Source: Serpentinicella alkaliphila | Lineage (GTDB): Bacteria > Bacillota > Clostridia > Peptostreptococcales > Natronincolaceae | Assembly: GCF_018141405.1 (NCBI RefSeq) | Contig: NZ_CP058648.1 | Span: 1,069,001 to 1,133,000, forward strand | Reading direction: 5' to 3' | Length of the DNA stretch: 64,000 nt | Part shown: in pieces, positions 46,751-55,227 of the stretch | Layout of the letters: every line of letters starts with the position of its first letter | How positions within the stretch are numbered: position 1 is the first letter of the stretch | The notes under the pieces: model-generated | What the model saw: only the letters and a program-made list of their open reading frames with translations | Database searches by the model: none | What the model was told of the DNA's origin: nothing | Made by a program: the position numbers and the translations under genes

Positions 46751-48436
46751 CATGAGTTATGCAGTTCGTGTAAATAAATGTAAATAAGACTGATGTATCG
46801 TATATTATAATATACTAAAAAATATTTTTGTTTTATATGTCTTGAAATAGCAAAAAAGACTTGACTTTTTAAACCCGCCCCAATAATCAAAGTGAATGGT
46901 ATTAATAGCCATTACTCTTGATGAATGGGTGATAAATATGACTCTTGGGAAACCGAAATATAGAAATTTACAACAAGGAAATGGGGGCGGAACGCCAGTT
47001 TTAAAAGCAATTTGGGATAAATTTGATTTTTCACTTCTGCTTACGCAATCGGGTATTGTAAAACGTAATGGTGTACCCACTTGGCTTATTGCTTTTGCTT
47101 ATGTGGTAGGACTTATTGCTAATAAAAATTCTGTCTCACGTATTTCTGATTATGCTACTAAGGATAGCTTATTACAACCGATGTTTCGGAATCTTAAAAT
47201 GGCTCAATATACCTTTAGCCGCTTTTTTACAACTGATTATAATTGGGGTTTATTTAGTTTTAAAAGAGTACAAAGACTACAACAAGAAGAAGAAACTGCA
47301 TTTACTGAAGGAGATGTTATTGTACTTGATGATACAAAGGTGGCTCATGCCCATGGAAAGAAAATCCCTTTCCTTTGTTGGTTATATGATAGCTCCATTA
47401 AAATAAATATCTGGTGTATGAATATAGTTGCTACAACTGTTGTATTAAAGAACGGACTTAAATATCCATTGTTTTGGCGTATTTGGCGTAAGGTAGAAAA
47501 TAGCGATGAAAAACAGACAAAAATAGATCTTTCAAAAGAAATGCTAATGGATATTCGCCGGATTTACACAGGGGTACTATGGGTTGCCATGGACCGCCGG
47601 TTTTTATGCAAAGACTTTTTAATTGGCTCACAGATCATCAATATGATTGGGTTACTAAGGCAAAACGTAATACAGCACTTTATCGAAAAGAAATTGAGAA
47701 TATTACAGGCCGAGAACGCTTTATCCCTGTAAAGCCTTCAATGCTTATTAAAGAAGTTTTTTTCAAACTTCTTATTAGTGGTCTTAAAAGATAAAGTAAG
47801 TGCTATATCCATACCTAATATTTATATCAAGTTACCCTACCGTTTAGTTGGAAAGCAGGGTAAAGTAGTAACTAAGTATCGTTATACGCCTATTTAAAAG
47901 CAGTTGTAGCTACAAGACTCAAAGAAGATACTGAAATGATGAAGGATGAATTTGAGAAAAACAAAGAGGTTGCGGCTACATATCGTGGGGCTTACCTTTT
48001 GATTAGTAATAGGGTCGATAATCCTGAAGAAGCTTTAGATGCATATATTAAGCGTTGGAGCATTGAGGTTTTTTTTAGAACTGCAAAACAAGAACTGGGG
48101 TTGAATTCTTGCCACTCAACGTCGGAAAGTCATCATTACGCCCATATTGAGCTCATTTTTACAGCAGAAACTTTACTTGTCTATGCAAGATGGGAACTCA
48201 ATAATAAAGGCGCTGAAGAAGGCTTCACCCACGGCGAAATGGTCCGAAACTTTTTCAACGCCACATACCGTATCGTTATAAAAGCACAGCAATGCTTTCA
48301 AACTATACAAGTACATTTTGACACAGAAGTTAGGCAATTTGCAAGACTTATTGATAAATTTTGGCCGAAGAATTTATTGTTAGGTTGGTTTACTGTGCAA
48401 AATTCCCAGTATATGGAGTCAATTGCATAACTCATG
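46751..48436 (+). mobile_element. Insertion sequence (IS4-like DDE type) inside trpC
   Basis: A 1686-base element bounded by a perfect 13-base terminal inverted repeat, CATGAGTTATGCA at the left and TGCATAACTCATG at the right (16 of 18 bases match when extended). It is flanked by a 7-base target duplication, CTATAAA. It carries one transposase gene on the plus strand, opposite to the trp operon. The uninterrupted trpC reading on either side shows that the insertion is recent, although the transposase is broken. Confidence 0.93.
46938..48430 (+). pseudogene. IS4-like DDE transposase, frameshifted
   Basis: From ATG 46938 (MTLGKPKYRNLQQ) the frame holds the first catalytic Asp region VIVLDDTKVAHAHGK and the second, VLWVAMDRRF. 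It then shifts at the T-run near 47600 to FMQRLFNWLTDHQYDWVTK in another frame, shifts again near 47786 (GLK to DKVSAISIPN), meets a stop near 47897, and continues in the original second frame as KAVVATRLKEDTEMM to RWSIEVFFRTAKQELGL, which holds the catalytic Glu. About 500 residues would be encoded if repaired. At least three breaks are needed, so it is not functional as it stands. The stop lies inside the right inverted repeat. Confidence 0.9.
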
Positions 48437-48788
48437 CTATAAAGTCTTTTCTAAGAAGAGGAAGCTGGGTCATAGCTGATATATCTTTTAAATAATTAGG
48501 ACTTCCCTTAAAGAAGTGTTCTTCGGTTAATACTGAAATACAGTTAACGCTAGTTGAATAGTCCTTAACTATTTGTCTAATATTAAAGTGCTCACTTATA
48601 ACTCCTTTAGAAGGAGAGGCCTGCTTAACTTCACCAATTATAGATAAGCCATCCTTTGAGATTGATTCATAAAAGCTATTAGGCTGATTAATATTAGATA
48701 TACTAGCTAATAAAATTGGAAGTGGAAAACGTTGTTTTTGTATTTTAACAGTCTCTTTTTTCTTTTTAACAATCATATCTAAAATCAT
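48437..48788 (-). pseudogene. trpC: trpC 5' fragment
   Basis: The N-terminal 117 codons of indole-3-glycerol phosphate synthase, from ATG 48788 (overlapping the trpD stop as ATGA) to RKDFI at the insertion point, then two codons (GCA TGA) from the element. It keeps IIGEVKQASPSKG and LTEEHFFKGSPNYL (catalytic Lys and Glu side). The missing 3' half contains further catalytic and phosphate-binding residues, so this fragment cannot be active. Confidence 0.93.
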
Positions 48789-49801
48789 AATAATAACCTC
48801 GTTTCTTCAACATAATCTGTTAATTTCCTATAAGCTGCACCACTATCTAATAAATTAGAGGCTAAAGTAATGCCATCTCTAAAGTTATCAACCTTCCTTC
48901 CGATATAAAGGGCCGCAGCGCTATTAAGTAGCAAGATGTCACGCTTTGGGCCTTGTTCCCCTAAAAATATTGATTTTATGATCTTCCCATTTTCTCTTGC
49001 ATCACCACCATTTAAATCCTCGTGTTTACAAAGAGTGAATCCGTAATCTTTAGGATTTAAATAGTAAGTAAATATTTTATTTTCTCTAAGCTCCGTTATT
49101 TTTGTATCAGTAGTTACAGTAATTTCATCGATACCATCCATACCATGCACGACTAATGCATGCTTTGTTCCAAGGTTTTTAAGAACGTGAGCTAAAGGCT
49201 CTGTTAGACTTTCTTCAAATACTCCTAGTACTTGGGCTTTCGCAGAGGCTGGATTAGACAAAGGTCCTAAAATGTTAAAAATAGTTCTAAATCCCAGTTC
49301 CTTTCGAGTCTCTGCCACATGCTTCATCGCAGAATGGAAATTTGGTGCAAATAGAAATCCTAAATTGTGATTTAAAATACAGTGCTCTACTTGAGTGGGG
49401 GATAGATAAATATTCGCTCCTAAGGCTTCTAAAACATCTGCGGATCCACTTTTGCTTGTAACAGAACGATTGCCATGCTTCACAACTGGTATGCCAGCGG
49501 ATGCAGCTATAAAGGCTACGGCTGTTGAAATATTAAAAGTATTGCTATTATCACCACCTGTACCACAGGTATCAATTGTGTATAGATCATTTAAATCTAT
49601 TGAAGAGCACTTTTTTCGTAAAACTTTAGCTCCACCGGTGATTTCTTCTATTGTTTCTCCCTTTAGTTTAAGAGCTGTTAAGAAGCTACTTATTAAGGTT
49701 GGGCTTACTAATCCGCTCATAATCTCATTTAAAGCTTCAGTCATCTCATACTCTGATAAGCTAATACCATGGACTAATTTATTTATTGAATCTTTAATCA
49801 T
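48785..49801 (-). CDS. trpD: Anthranilate phosphoribosyltransferase
   Basis: A 338-residue enzyme adding phosphoribose from PRPP to anthranilate. CGTGGDNSNTFNIST is the PRPP-binding loop and KHGNRSVTSKSGSADVLEAL the second conserved region. The start overlaps the end of trpG by eight bases and follows AAAGGGGAG; its stop overlaps the trpC start. Confidence 0.97.
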   Translation of the reverse strand: MIKDSINKLVHGISLSEYEMTEALNEIMSGLVSPTLISSFLTALKLKGETIEEITGGAKVLRKKCSSIDLNDLYTIDTCGTGGDNSNTFNISTAVAFIAASAGIPVVKHGNRSVTSKSGSADVLEALGANIYLSPTQVEHCILNHNLGFLFAPNFHSAMKHVAETRKELGFRTIFNILGPLSNPASAKAQVLGVFEESLTEPLAHVLKNLGTKHALVVHGMDGIDEITVTTDTKITELRENKIFTYYLNPKDYGFTLCKHEDLNGGDARENGKIIKSIFLGEQGPKRDILLLNSAAALYIGRKVDNFRDGITLASNLLDSGAAYRKLTDYVEETRLLL

Positions 49802-50369
49802 GGAAGCACTCCCCTTTAACAAAGTTTTCAATAATTTTATTGCCACAGTCAGTTGTTATAGACTCAGGATGGAATTGAAGGCCGATTAAAGGGTATTCCT
49901 TATGCTGTATTGCCATTAGCTCACCATTAGTGGTAGATGATAATACTTCAAAGGAATCTGGTAATGTATTCTGATCCACCACTAAAGAGTGATATCTCGT
50001 AACTGTTAAAGGACTAATAATACCCCTAAAAATACTCTTACCCTTATGAGTAATGTAGCTAGTTTTACCATGATATAATTCCTTAGCATAAGTGATATTT
50101 GCCCCAAAGGCTGCTCCAATACACTGATGCCCTAAACAGACTCCAAGAATAGGTATATGTGGTGACAGTTCCTTTATAATCTCAATACAATTACCTGCCT
50201 CTTTAGGAGATTTAGGGCCAGGAGAAATAACTATTTTACTTGGGGATAAATTTAAAATATCCCTAGGTTTTAATTTGTCATTTCTAAACACCTTAACTTC
50301 ATCATATACACCTAAATATTGATATAGATTATAGGTAAAAGAATCATAATTATCTATTAATAGAATCAC
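49794..50369 (-). CDS. trpG: Anthranilate synthase component II (glutamine amidotransferase)
   Basis: A 191-residue class I glutaminase. It has the Cys nucleophile in LGVCLGHQCIGAAFG and His/Glu in LQFHPESI, plus the N-terminal LLIDNYDSFTYNLYQYL. It provides ammonia to TrpE. In clostridia TrpG may also serve PabB. It starts 15 bases after trpE. Confidence 0.97.
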   Translation of the reverse strand: MILLIDNYDSFTYNLYQYLGVYDEVKVFRNDKLKPRDILNLSPSKIVISPGPKSPKEAGNCIEIIKELSPHIPILGVCLGHQCIGAAFGANITYAKELYHGKTSYITHKGKSIFRGIISPLTVTRYHSLVVDQNTLPDSFEVLSSTTNGELMAIQHKEYPLIGLQFHPESITTDCGNKIIENFVKGECFHD

Positions 50370-50384
50370 AGAAATTCCTCCTCT

Positions 50385-51794
50385 TTAACAAAATTCAATT
50401 GCTTTAACTAAGGATTGTATTTTGTTTTTACATTCTTCATATTCATTTTCTGGGATGGAATCAGCAACTATTCCAGCACCAGCCTGTAGAAATACTTTGT
50501 TTTCCTTAATAACCATAGTACGTATAGCGATACACATATCTAAGTCACCATCAAAGCTAAAGTATCCAACGGCACCCCCATAGGGCCCTCGTTTTTCCTC
50601 TTCAAGTTCTTCTATAATTTCCATAGCACGTATTTTAGGAGCTCCAGAAAGGGTTCCGGCAGGTAAAAAATGAGATAGAATTGAAAAGCTATCTTCCGTT
50701 TCCTTTTTAATTCCTTCAACCGTTGAAACAATATGCATAACATGGGAATAATTATGGACATCCATAAAGTTTGTTACTTTAACAGAACCAATTTTAGAAA
50801 TTCGCCCCATATCATTTCTCGCTAAATCTACTAACATGACGTGTTCTGCCCGCTCTTTATAATCATTCAAAAGTTCTTCTTTTAAATACTCATCCTCTTC
50901 CTTTGTTTTTCCTCTTTTTCTAGTACCTGCAATCGGACAAGTGTATACATTGTCACCTCGAACCTCAACTAGCATTTCAGGAGAACTACCAACTAACTGA
51001 TAATCACCAAAATTAAAGTAAAACAAATAGGGGGATGGATTAATTTCTCTAAGCTGTCTGTATAAGGTAAAGGGCTTTTTATTAGTTTCTACACACCATC
51101 TTTGAGAAAGAACTACTTGAAAAATATCACCTTCTTTAATGTAATCTTTGGCTTTGTTTACTTTCTCAATAAACTCGTACTTAAAACTATCTAAATTTTC
51201 TATTACATTTAATGTAGGTGTTGTTTTATCTAGAGTAGATGAGGAATTTAATTGGGTAGAAAGCTCTTTCTCAATAGCTTTTAATCTTGAGAGCCCCCTA
51301 TGCTTACCTAACTCTGAATTTTCCTCTAAAACAACTAGGTGTATTTGACTATGAAAGTGATCGTATACTATGACTTCCTTAACAACCATAAGATGAATAT
51401 CTGGTAGCTTTAATGTATCCATATTAGTAGTAGGTAATTTTTCATGTTGCTTAACTATGTCATAAGCAATCATACCTACAGCTCCACCAATAAACGGAAT
51501 ATTTGACTTATTTTCGACTAAATAATTACTTAAGTAATTTTTAATTAGGTCTAAGCTATTTCCAGTGAGGTTCACTTCATTGCCTTCATTAAAAATTGAT
51601 AGTTTTGTTCCACAACCTTTAATAATTGTTTTAGGATACTTGCTTATAAAGGAAAATCTCCCTCTTATAGGGTCCTTGCTTTCTAGAAGAAAGCCTGGGG
51701 CTTCCTTTACGTATCGTTCATATAAAGTAATTGGGGTATCCCTATCTCCCGATAGAGTTTTAATATAGGGTATAAGACATTGAGTTGTATCCAT
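50385..51794 (-). CDS. trpE: Anthranilate synthase component I
   Basis: A 469-residue chorismate-binding enzyme. FQVVLSQRW, VGSSPEMLVEV, CPIAGTRKRGKTKEED and LPAGTLSGAPKIRAMEII are the conserved core. N-terminal tryptophan feedback-binding sequence is expected around LLESKD (about 30). The start (MDTTQCL) follows AAGGGAG; the frame extends six codons upstream to a GTG. It is the first gene of trpEGDCFBA, behind the T-box leader. Confidence 0.97.
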   Translation of the reverse strand: MDTTQCLIPYIKTLSGDRDTPITLYERYVKEAPGFLLESKDPIRGRFSFISKYPKTIIKGCGTKLSIFNEGNEVNLTGNSLDLIKNYLSNYLVENKSNIPFIGGAVGMIAYDIVKQHEKLPTTNMDTLKLPDIHLMVVKEVIVYDHFHSQIHLVVLEENSELGKHRGLSRLKAIEKELSTQLNSSSTLDKTTPTLNVIENLDSFKYEFIEKVNKAKDYIKEGDIFQVVLSQRWCVETNKKPFTLYRQLREINPSPYLFYFNFGDYQLVGSSPEMLVEVRGDNVYTCPIAGTRKRGKTKEEDEYLKEELLNDYKERAEHVMLVDLARNDMGRISKIGSVKVTNFMDVHNYSHVMHIVSTVEGIKKETEDSFSILSHFLPAGTLSGAPKIRAMEIIEELEEEKRGPYGGAVGYFSFDGDLDMCIAIRTMVIKENKVFLQAGAGIVADSIPENEYEECKNKIQSLVKAIEFC

Positions 51795-51826
51795 TTTAAA
51801 TTCTCCCTTCACTTAAAAATATAAAT

Positions 51827-51867
51827 AAAAAAGACCATTCCTATCCCATATATGGGACGAAATGGTC
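51827..51867 (-). terminator. Second T-box terminator (proximal to trpE)
   Basis: GACCATTTCGTCCCAT pairs with ATGGGATAGGAATGGTC, followed by six U. Its 5' side overlaps the antiterminator pairing region next to the CCGCG T-box. Confidence 0.9.
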
Positions 51868-51925
51868 GTTAAATCGCGGTGCCACCCAATTTAGCAATTG
51901 CTATAGACCTTGGGATTGTCGTAAG

Positions 51926-51964
51926 AAAATAAAAAGCACTTCATCCCTTTTGGGACGAAATGCT
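51926..51964 (-). terminator. First T-box terminator
   Basis: AGCATTTCGTCCC pairs with GGGATGAAGTGCT around AAAA, followed by UUUUUAUUUUC. It shares the TTTCGTCCC arm sequence with the second terminator, suggesting module duplication. Confidence 0.9.
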
Positions 51965-52207
51965 GAATTTCGTTATGCCACCCAATGCTTATAAGCATTT
52001 GCTCACTTAATCAGATACAGAGTTTAAAACTCGATATCATACCTCTATAACGTGAGGACACGGCATCGGCTACTATAATTCACCTAGCATCTCATAGATC
52101 CATTCCTTCTATACCTTTGTACCGGACCTTTCACCAGACGCCGGCTCGCTAAAACAAATTTATAAAAGTACTACTTCTAATCATCGACTTATATATAATT
52201 TAATTTA

Positions 52208-52235
52208 GTATACAATATAAAAAAGAAGATGTAAA
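52208..52235 (-). promoter_or_regulatory. Probable promoter of the trp operon
   Basis: On the minus strand TTTACA (52235-52230), 16 bases, TATACT (52213-52208). It would start transcription near 52201, just before the T-box Stem I. Confidence 0.55.
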
Positions 52236-52375
52236 TATACTTTTTTAAAAATTCACACTTTTCAGAAATTAACAAATAAAATTTTTAAAAAACATATTGT
52301 AAGAGTAGAAAACTTATGCTAAACTGTTCATGTGGCATAAACAAATGTCTATGATATGAAAAAGGATGAGGCCTA

Positions 52376-52825
52376 ATGATAAATAAGGATGGAAATACAT
52401 ATTACATTGTAAATGCAAAGGCGTTACCAGATATATTTATAAAAACCATGGAAGTAAAGGAATTACTTAAAAGGGGAGAGGTTACAACTATACACGATGC
52501 GGTTGAGCAGGTGGGTATTAGTAGAGGGGCATACTATAAATATAAGGATTACATTTTTCCTTTTTATGAACTAAGTCAAGGCAAAATTATTACATTCGCA
52601 TTAATATTAGAGCATGCTTCCGGAATACTATCCGAAGTCCTAAACCAAATTGCAAAGGCTGGAGGGAGTATACTAACTATAAATCAAAACATTCCTGCCC
52701 ATGGAATAGCAAATGTAACGATTTCTTTAGAAACAAAGAATATGAATATGAATATTGAAGAATTAATTAATTCAATTAAAAAGCTTCAAGGTGTTAAAGA
52801 GGTCAATATATTAGGGAAAGAGTAA
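52376..52825 (+). CDS. UPF0735 ACT-domain protein (PheB/ThrR-like)
   Basis: A 149-residue protein with an N-terminal helix-turn-helix-like segment ([20 protein letters not shown], about 41-60) and a C-terminal ACT domain (about 70-145, with [20 protein letters not shown]). ACT domains bind amino acids. Bacillus PheB/ThrR-type proteins have been linked to control of threonine genes, as I recall. It stands 65 bases before hom and thrB, so it probably senses threonine or a related amino acid and controls them. Confidence 0.88.
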   Translation: MINKDGNTYYIVNAKALPDIFIKTMEVKELLKRGEVTTIHDAVEQVGISRGAYYKYKDYIFPFYELSQGKIITFALILEHASGILSEVLNQIAKAGGSILTINQNIPAHGIANVTISLETKNMNMNIEELINSIKKLQGVKEVNILGKE

Positions 52826-52889
52826 TAACTTTTCCAAATATATTGATTTTTATATATTTTAAATTTGTATAATTAGGAGGAGCATTTAG

Positions 52890-54182
52890 ATGAAGAAGGT
52901 AAAAGTAGCATTGTTAGGTTTTGGTACAGTTGGAACTGGTACATGGCAAATTATTAATGATAATAGGGAAGAGATTGTAAAGCATTGTGGCTATGAAATA
53001 GAGATTTCTAAAATCCTAGTACAGGATACTACTAAAAAAAGAAATATTGATATTCCTGAAGATGTTCTTACATCAAATTTTGATGATATAGTAAACGACG
53101 AGGAAATAGAAATGGTAGTAGAGTTAATGGGAGGCATAGATCAGGCAAAGGAATACATTTTAGAAGCTATAAAACGTAAAAAACATATAGTTACTGCCAA
53201 TAAGGCCCTTATAGCAAACTTCGGTAAAGAAATAATTGAAGCTGCTGAACAAGAGGATGTGAAGTTCTTTTATGAAGCAAGTGTGTGCGGCGGTATTCCA
53301 ATTATCCACTCAATAAAGGAAAGCTTAACTGGAAATAAAATTCAGGAAATTATCGGAATTGTAAATGGAACAACAAACTTTATTTTAACTAAAATGACTA
53401 AGGAAAAGGCTTCGTTCAAAGATGTTTTAAAGGAAGCTCAGGATTTAGGTTATGCAGAGGCGGACCCTACAGCTGATATAGAAGGATATGATGCGGCTCA
53501 TAAATTAACTATTTTAGCATCTCTGGCATTTAATACTCCAGTGATCTTTGATGAAGTATATAGAGAAGGTATTTCTAGAATTGATAAAATTGATATTGAG
53601 TATGCAGAACAAATGGGATATATAATTAAGCTATTGGCAATTGCAAAGGAAAAAGAAGGGGAGCTAGAGCTAAGAGTTCATCCAACCTTTATCTCTAAAT
53701 ATCATCCATTGGCTTCAGTAAATGATTCTTTTAATGCAGTATTCTTAAAGGGGAATGCTGTAGGGGAGCTAATGTTTTATGGACGTGGGGCAGGAGATTT
53801 ACCTACAGGAAGTGCAGTAGTTGGGGATATAGTATCTATTTTAAAAAATAGATATAATCCATATAGTCTGACGCAATTTAATAGTAATATGCCAAATAAA
53901 AAAGTTAAACATATGGATGATGTAACCTGTGAGTACTATGTGCGGTTAATGGTTGACGATCAACCAGGAGTTTTAGGTAAAATTGCTTCTTGTTTTGGTA
54001 AAAATGGAGTAAGTTTATCTTCAGTAATTCAAAAAGGTGAAAATGTTCGTCCAGTAGCCTTAGTGTTTGTTACTCATTACACTACGGAAGGTAATGTTCA
54101 AAAGGCAATGGAAGAAATAAGAAGGATGCCAGATGTAATTGAAGTGGCAAATATTATTCGTCTAGAAAATGGAAAAAAATAA
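52890..54182 (+). CDS. hom: Homoserine dehydrogenase
   Basis: A 430-residue NAD(P)-dependent enzyme reducing aspartate semialdehyde to homoserine. Rossmann motif LLGFGTVGTGTWQII at the N-terminus, catalytic-domain VNGTTNFILTKM and DPTADIEGYDAAHKL (substrate-binding Asp/Lys), and a C-terminal ACT domain (about 350-425, QPGVLGKIASCFGKNG) for threonine feedback. The start follows TAGGAGGAG. It is in an operon with thrB; thrC is not nearby. Confidence 0.97.
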   Translation: MKKVKVALLGFGTVGTGTWQIINDNREEIVKHCGYEIEISKILVQDTTKKRNIDIPEDVLTSNFDDIVNDEEIEMVVELMGGIDQAKEYILEAIKRKKHIVTANKALIANFGKEIIEAAEQEDVKFFYEASVCGGIPIIHSIKESLTGNKIQEIIGIVNGTTNFILTKMTKEKASFKDVLKEAQDLGYAEADPTADIEGYDAAHKLTILASLAFNTPVIFDEVYREGISRIDKIDIEYAEQMGYIIKLLAIAKEKEGELELRVHPTFISKYHPLASVNDSFNAVFLKGNAVGELMFYGRGAGDLPTGSAVVGDIVSILKNRYNPYSLTQFNSNMPNKKVKHMDDVTCEYYVRLMVDDQPGVLGKIASCFGKNGVSLSSVIQKGENVRPVALVFVTHYTTEGNVQKAMEEIRRMPDVIEVANIIRLENGKK

Positions 54183-54224
54183 TTCATTATTAGCAAAGTA
54201 GGAAGACCGAGGAGGTTCGATAAG

Positions 54225-55124
54225 GTGTTTATTAAAGTAACAGTACCAGCAACAACTGCTAATATTGGTCCGGGCTTTGATTGTTTAGGAATTGCTCTTT
54301 CTCTGTATAATACTATTGAAGTAAAGGAAATAGAAGAGGGTATAAAAGTAGAGGTAGATGGTATCATTGAAAATGATCTAGAAGTTAATAAGGAAAATTT
54401 AGTTTATAAAAGTATGAACAGAATTTTTAAAGAGATAGGATATACACCTAAAGGTATTTATATAAGGCAAGTTAACAACATTCCGTTCTCTAGAGGCTTA
54501 GGCAGTAGTGCAGCCTGTATTGTTGGAGGACTATTAGCTGCTAATGAACTAGTAGGAAATCCATATTCCAAAGACCAGATTTTAAAAATGGCTGTGGAGA
54601 TTGAAGGGCACCCTGATAATGTAGCACCAGCTTTATTTGGTGGGTTTGTTGTTTCTACTAGTAGAAATGAAAGGGTAAGCTATATAAAATCAACTTTAAA
54701 TGAAAATTTAAAATTTTTAGTTGGAATACCTAAAGAGGGTTTAAGCACTAAAACCTCAAGGGAGGCCTTGCCAAATGAAGTAGTTTTTGAAGATGCAGTA
54801 TTTAATACAGGAAATGCAGCCTTGTTAGTAGCTGCATTTATGTCTGGTGATTATAGTAAAATAAGTGAAGCTATTAGCGACCGATTACACCAACCCTATA
54901 GGTTAAAACTAATGGAATCTTTAGAAAAAATATTTATAGAAGCACATAATGAAAATTTAAAAAGTATATTTTTAAGCGGAGCAGGACCAACAATTATTGC
55001 ACTTGATTGGAGTGACAATCAAGAAAAGGAAAAATTGTTTGCAGAAGTACTACAAACTGTTGATAAAAATTGGGAAATGTTAAAATTAACCGTAGATAAT
55101 AAAGGAGCTATTGTAGAATTATAG
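54225..55124 (+). CDS. thrB: Homoserine kinase
   Basis: A 299-residue GHMP kinase that phosphorylates homoserine with ATP. The N-terminus VTVPATTANIGPGFDCLGIA and ATP-binding loop PFSRGLGSSAACIVGG are diagnostic, with the C-terminal IFLSGAGPTI. GTG start behind GAGGAGGTTCGATAAG. It follows hom by 42 bases. Confidence 0.97.
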   Translation: MFIKVTVPATTANIGPGFDCLGIALSLYNTIEVKEIEEGIKVEVDGIIENDLEVNKENLVYKSMNRIFKEIGYTPKGIYIRQVNNIPFSRGLGSSAACIVGGLLAANELVGNPYSKDQILKMAVEIEGHPDNVAPALFGGFVVSTSRNERVSYIKSTLNENLKFLVGIPKEGLSTKTSREALPNEVVFEDAVFNTGNAALLVAAFMSGDYSKISEAISDRLHQPYRLKLMESLEKIFIEAHNENLKSIFLSGAGPTIIALDWSDNQEKEKLFAEVLQTVDKNWEMLKLTVDNKGAIVEL

Positions 55125-55189
55125 AAATATATAGAATATATGTATTATAATATATTAGAAATATATAGAATATATGTATTATAATATAT
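55122..55189 (+). repeat. Tandem duplication of a 34-base AT-rich unit
   Basis: Two exact 34-base copies, 55122-55155 and 55156-55189, start at the thrB stop codon. The unit holds TAGAAATATATAGAATATAT followed by GTATTATAATATAT. Each copy contains a TATAAT box, so the region could carry a doubled promoter element for the next gene. Confidence 0.92.
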
Positions 55190-55227
55190 AATAATAATAT
55201 ATGAGTATATTTCAAGAGGTGATATTT

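Larger units (their letters stand above)
51827..52200 (-). ncRNA. Tryptophan T-box leader with two antiterminator/terminator modules
   Basis: Read on the minus strand. Stem I has AGTAGTA, the distal loop AGCGAGCCGG with GGTGAAAGGTCCGG, and the specifier loop GGAATGGATCT, giving UGG (Trp) at 52102-52100. Stem II features (AGCCGATGCCG, CGTTATAGAGG) follow. Then come a first T-box sequence TTGGGTGGCATAACG (about 51985-51971) with terminator 51964-51926 and, only about 45 bases on, a second T-box TTGGGTGGCACCGCG (51889-51875) with terminator 51867-51827. There is no second Stem I. Uncharged tRNA-Trp should stabilise the antiterminators and allow trp transcription. Confidence 0.92.

Noticed and set aside
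47590-47620. Programmed -1 frameshifting in the transposase at the T-run
   Set aside because: The run GGTTTTTATG does not form a good X-XXY-YYZ slippery site in the zero frame, and further breaks downstream need separate repair.
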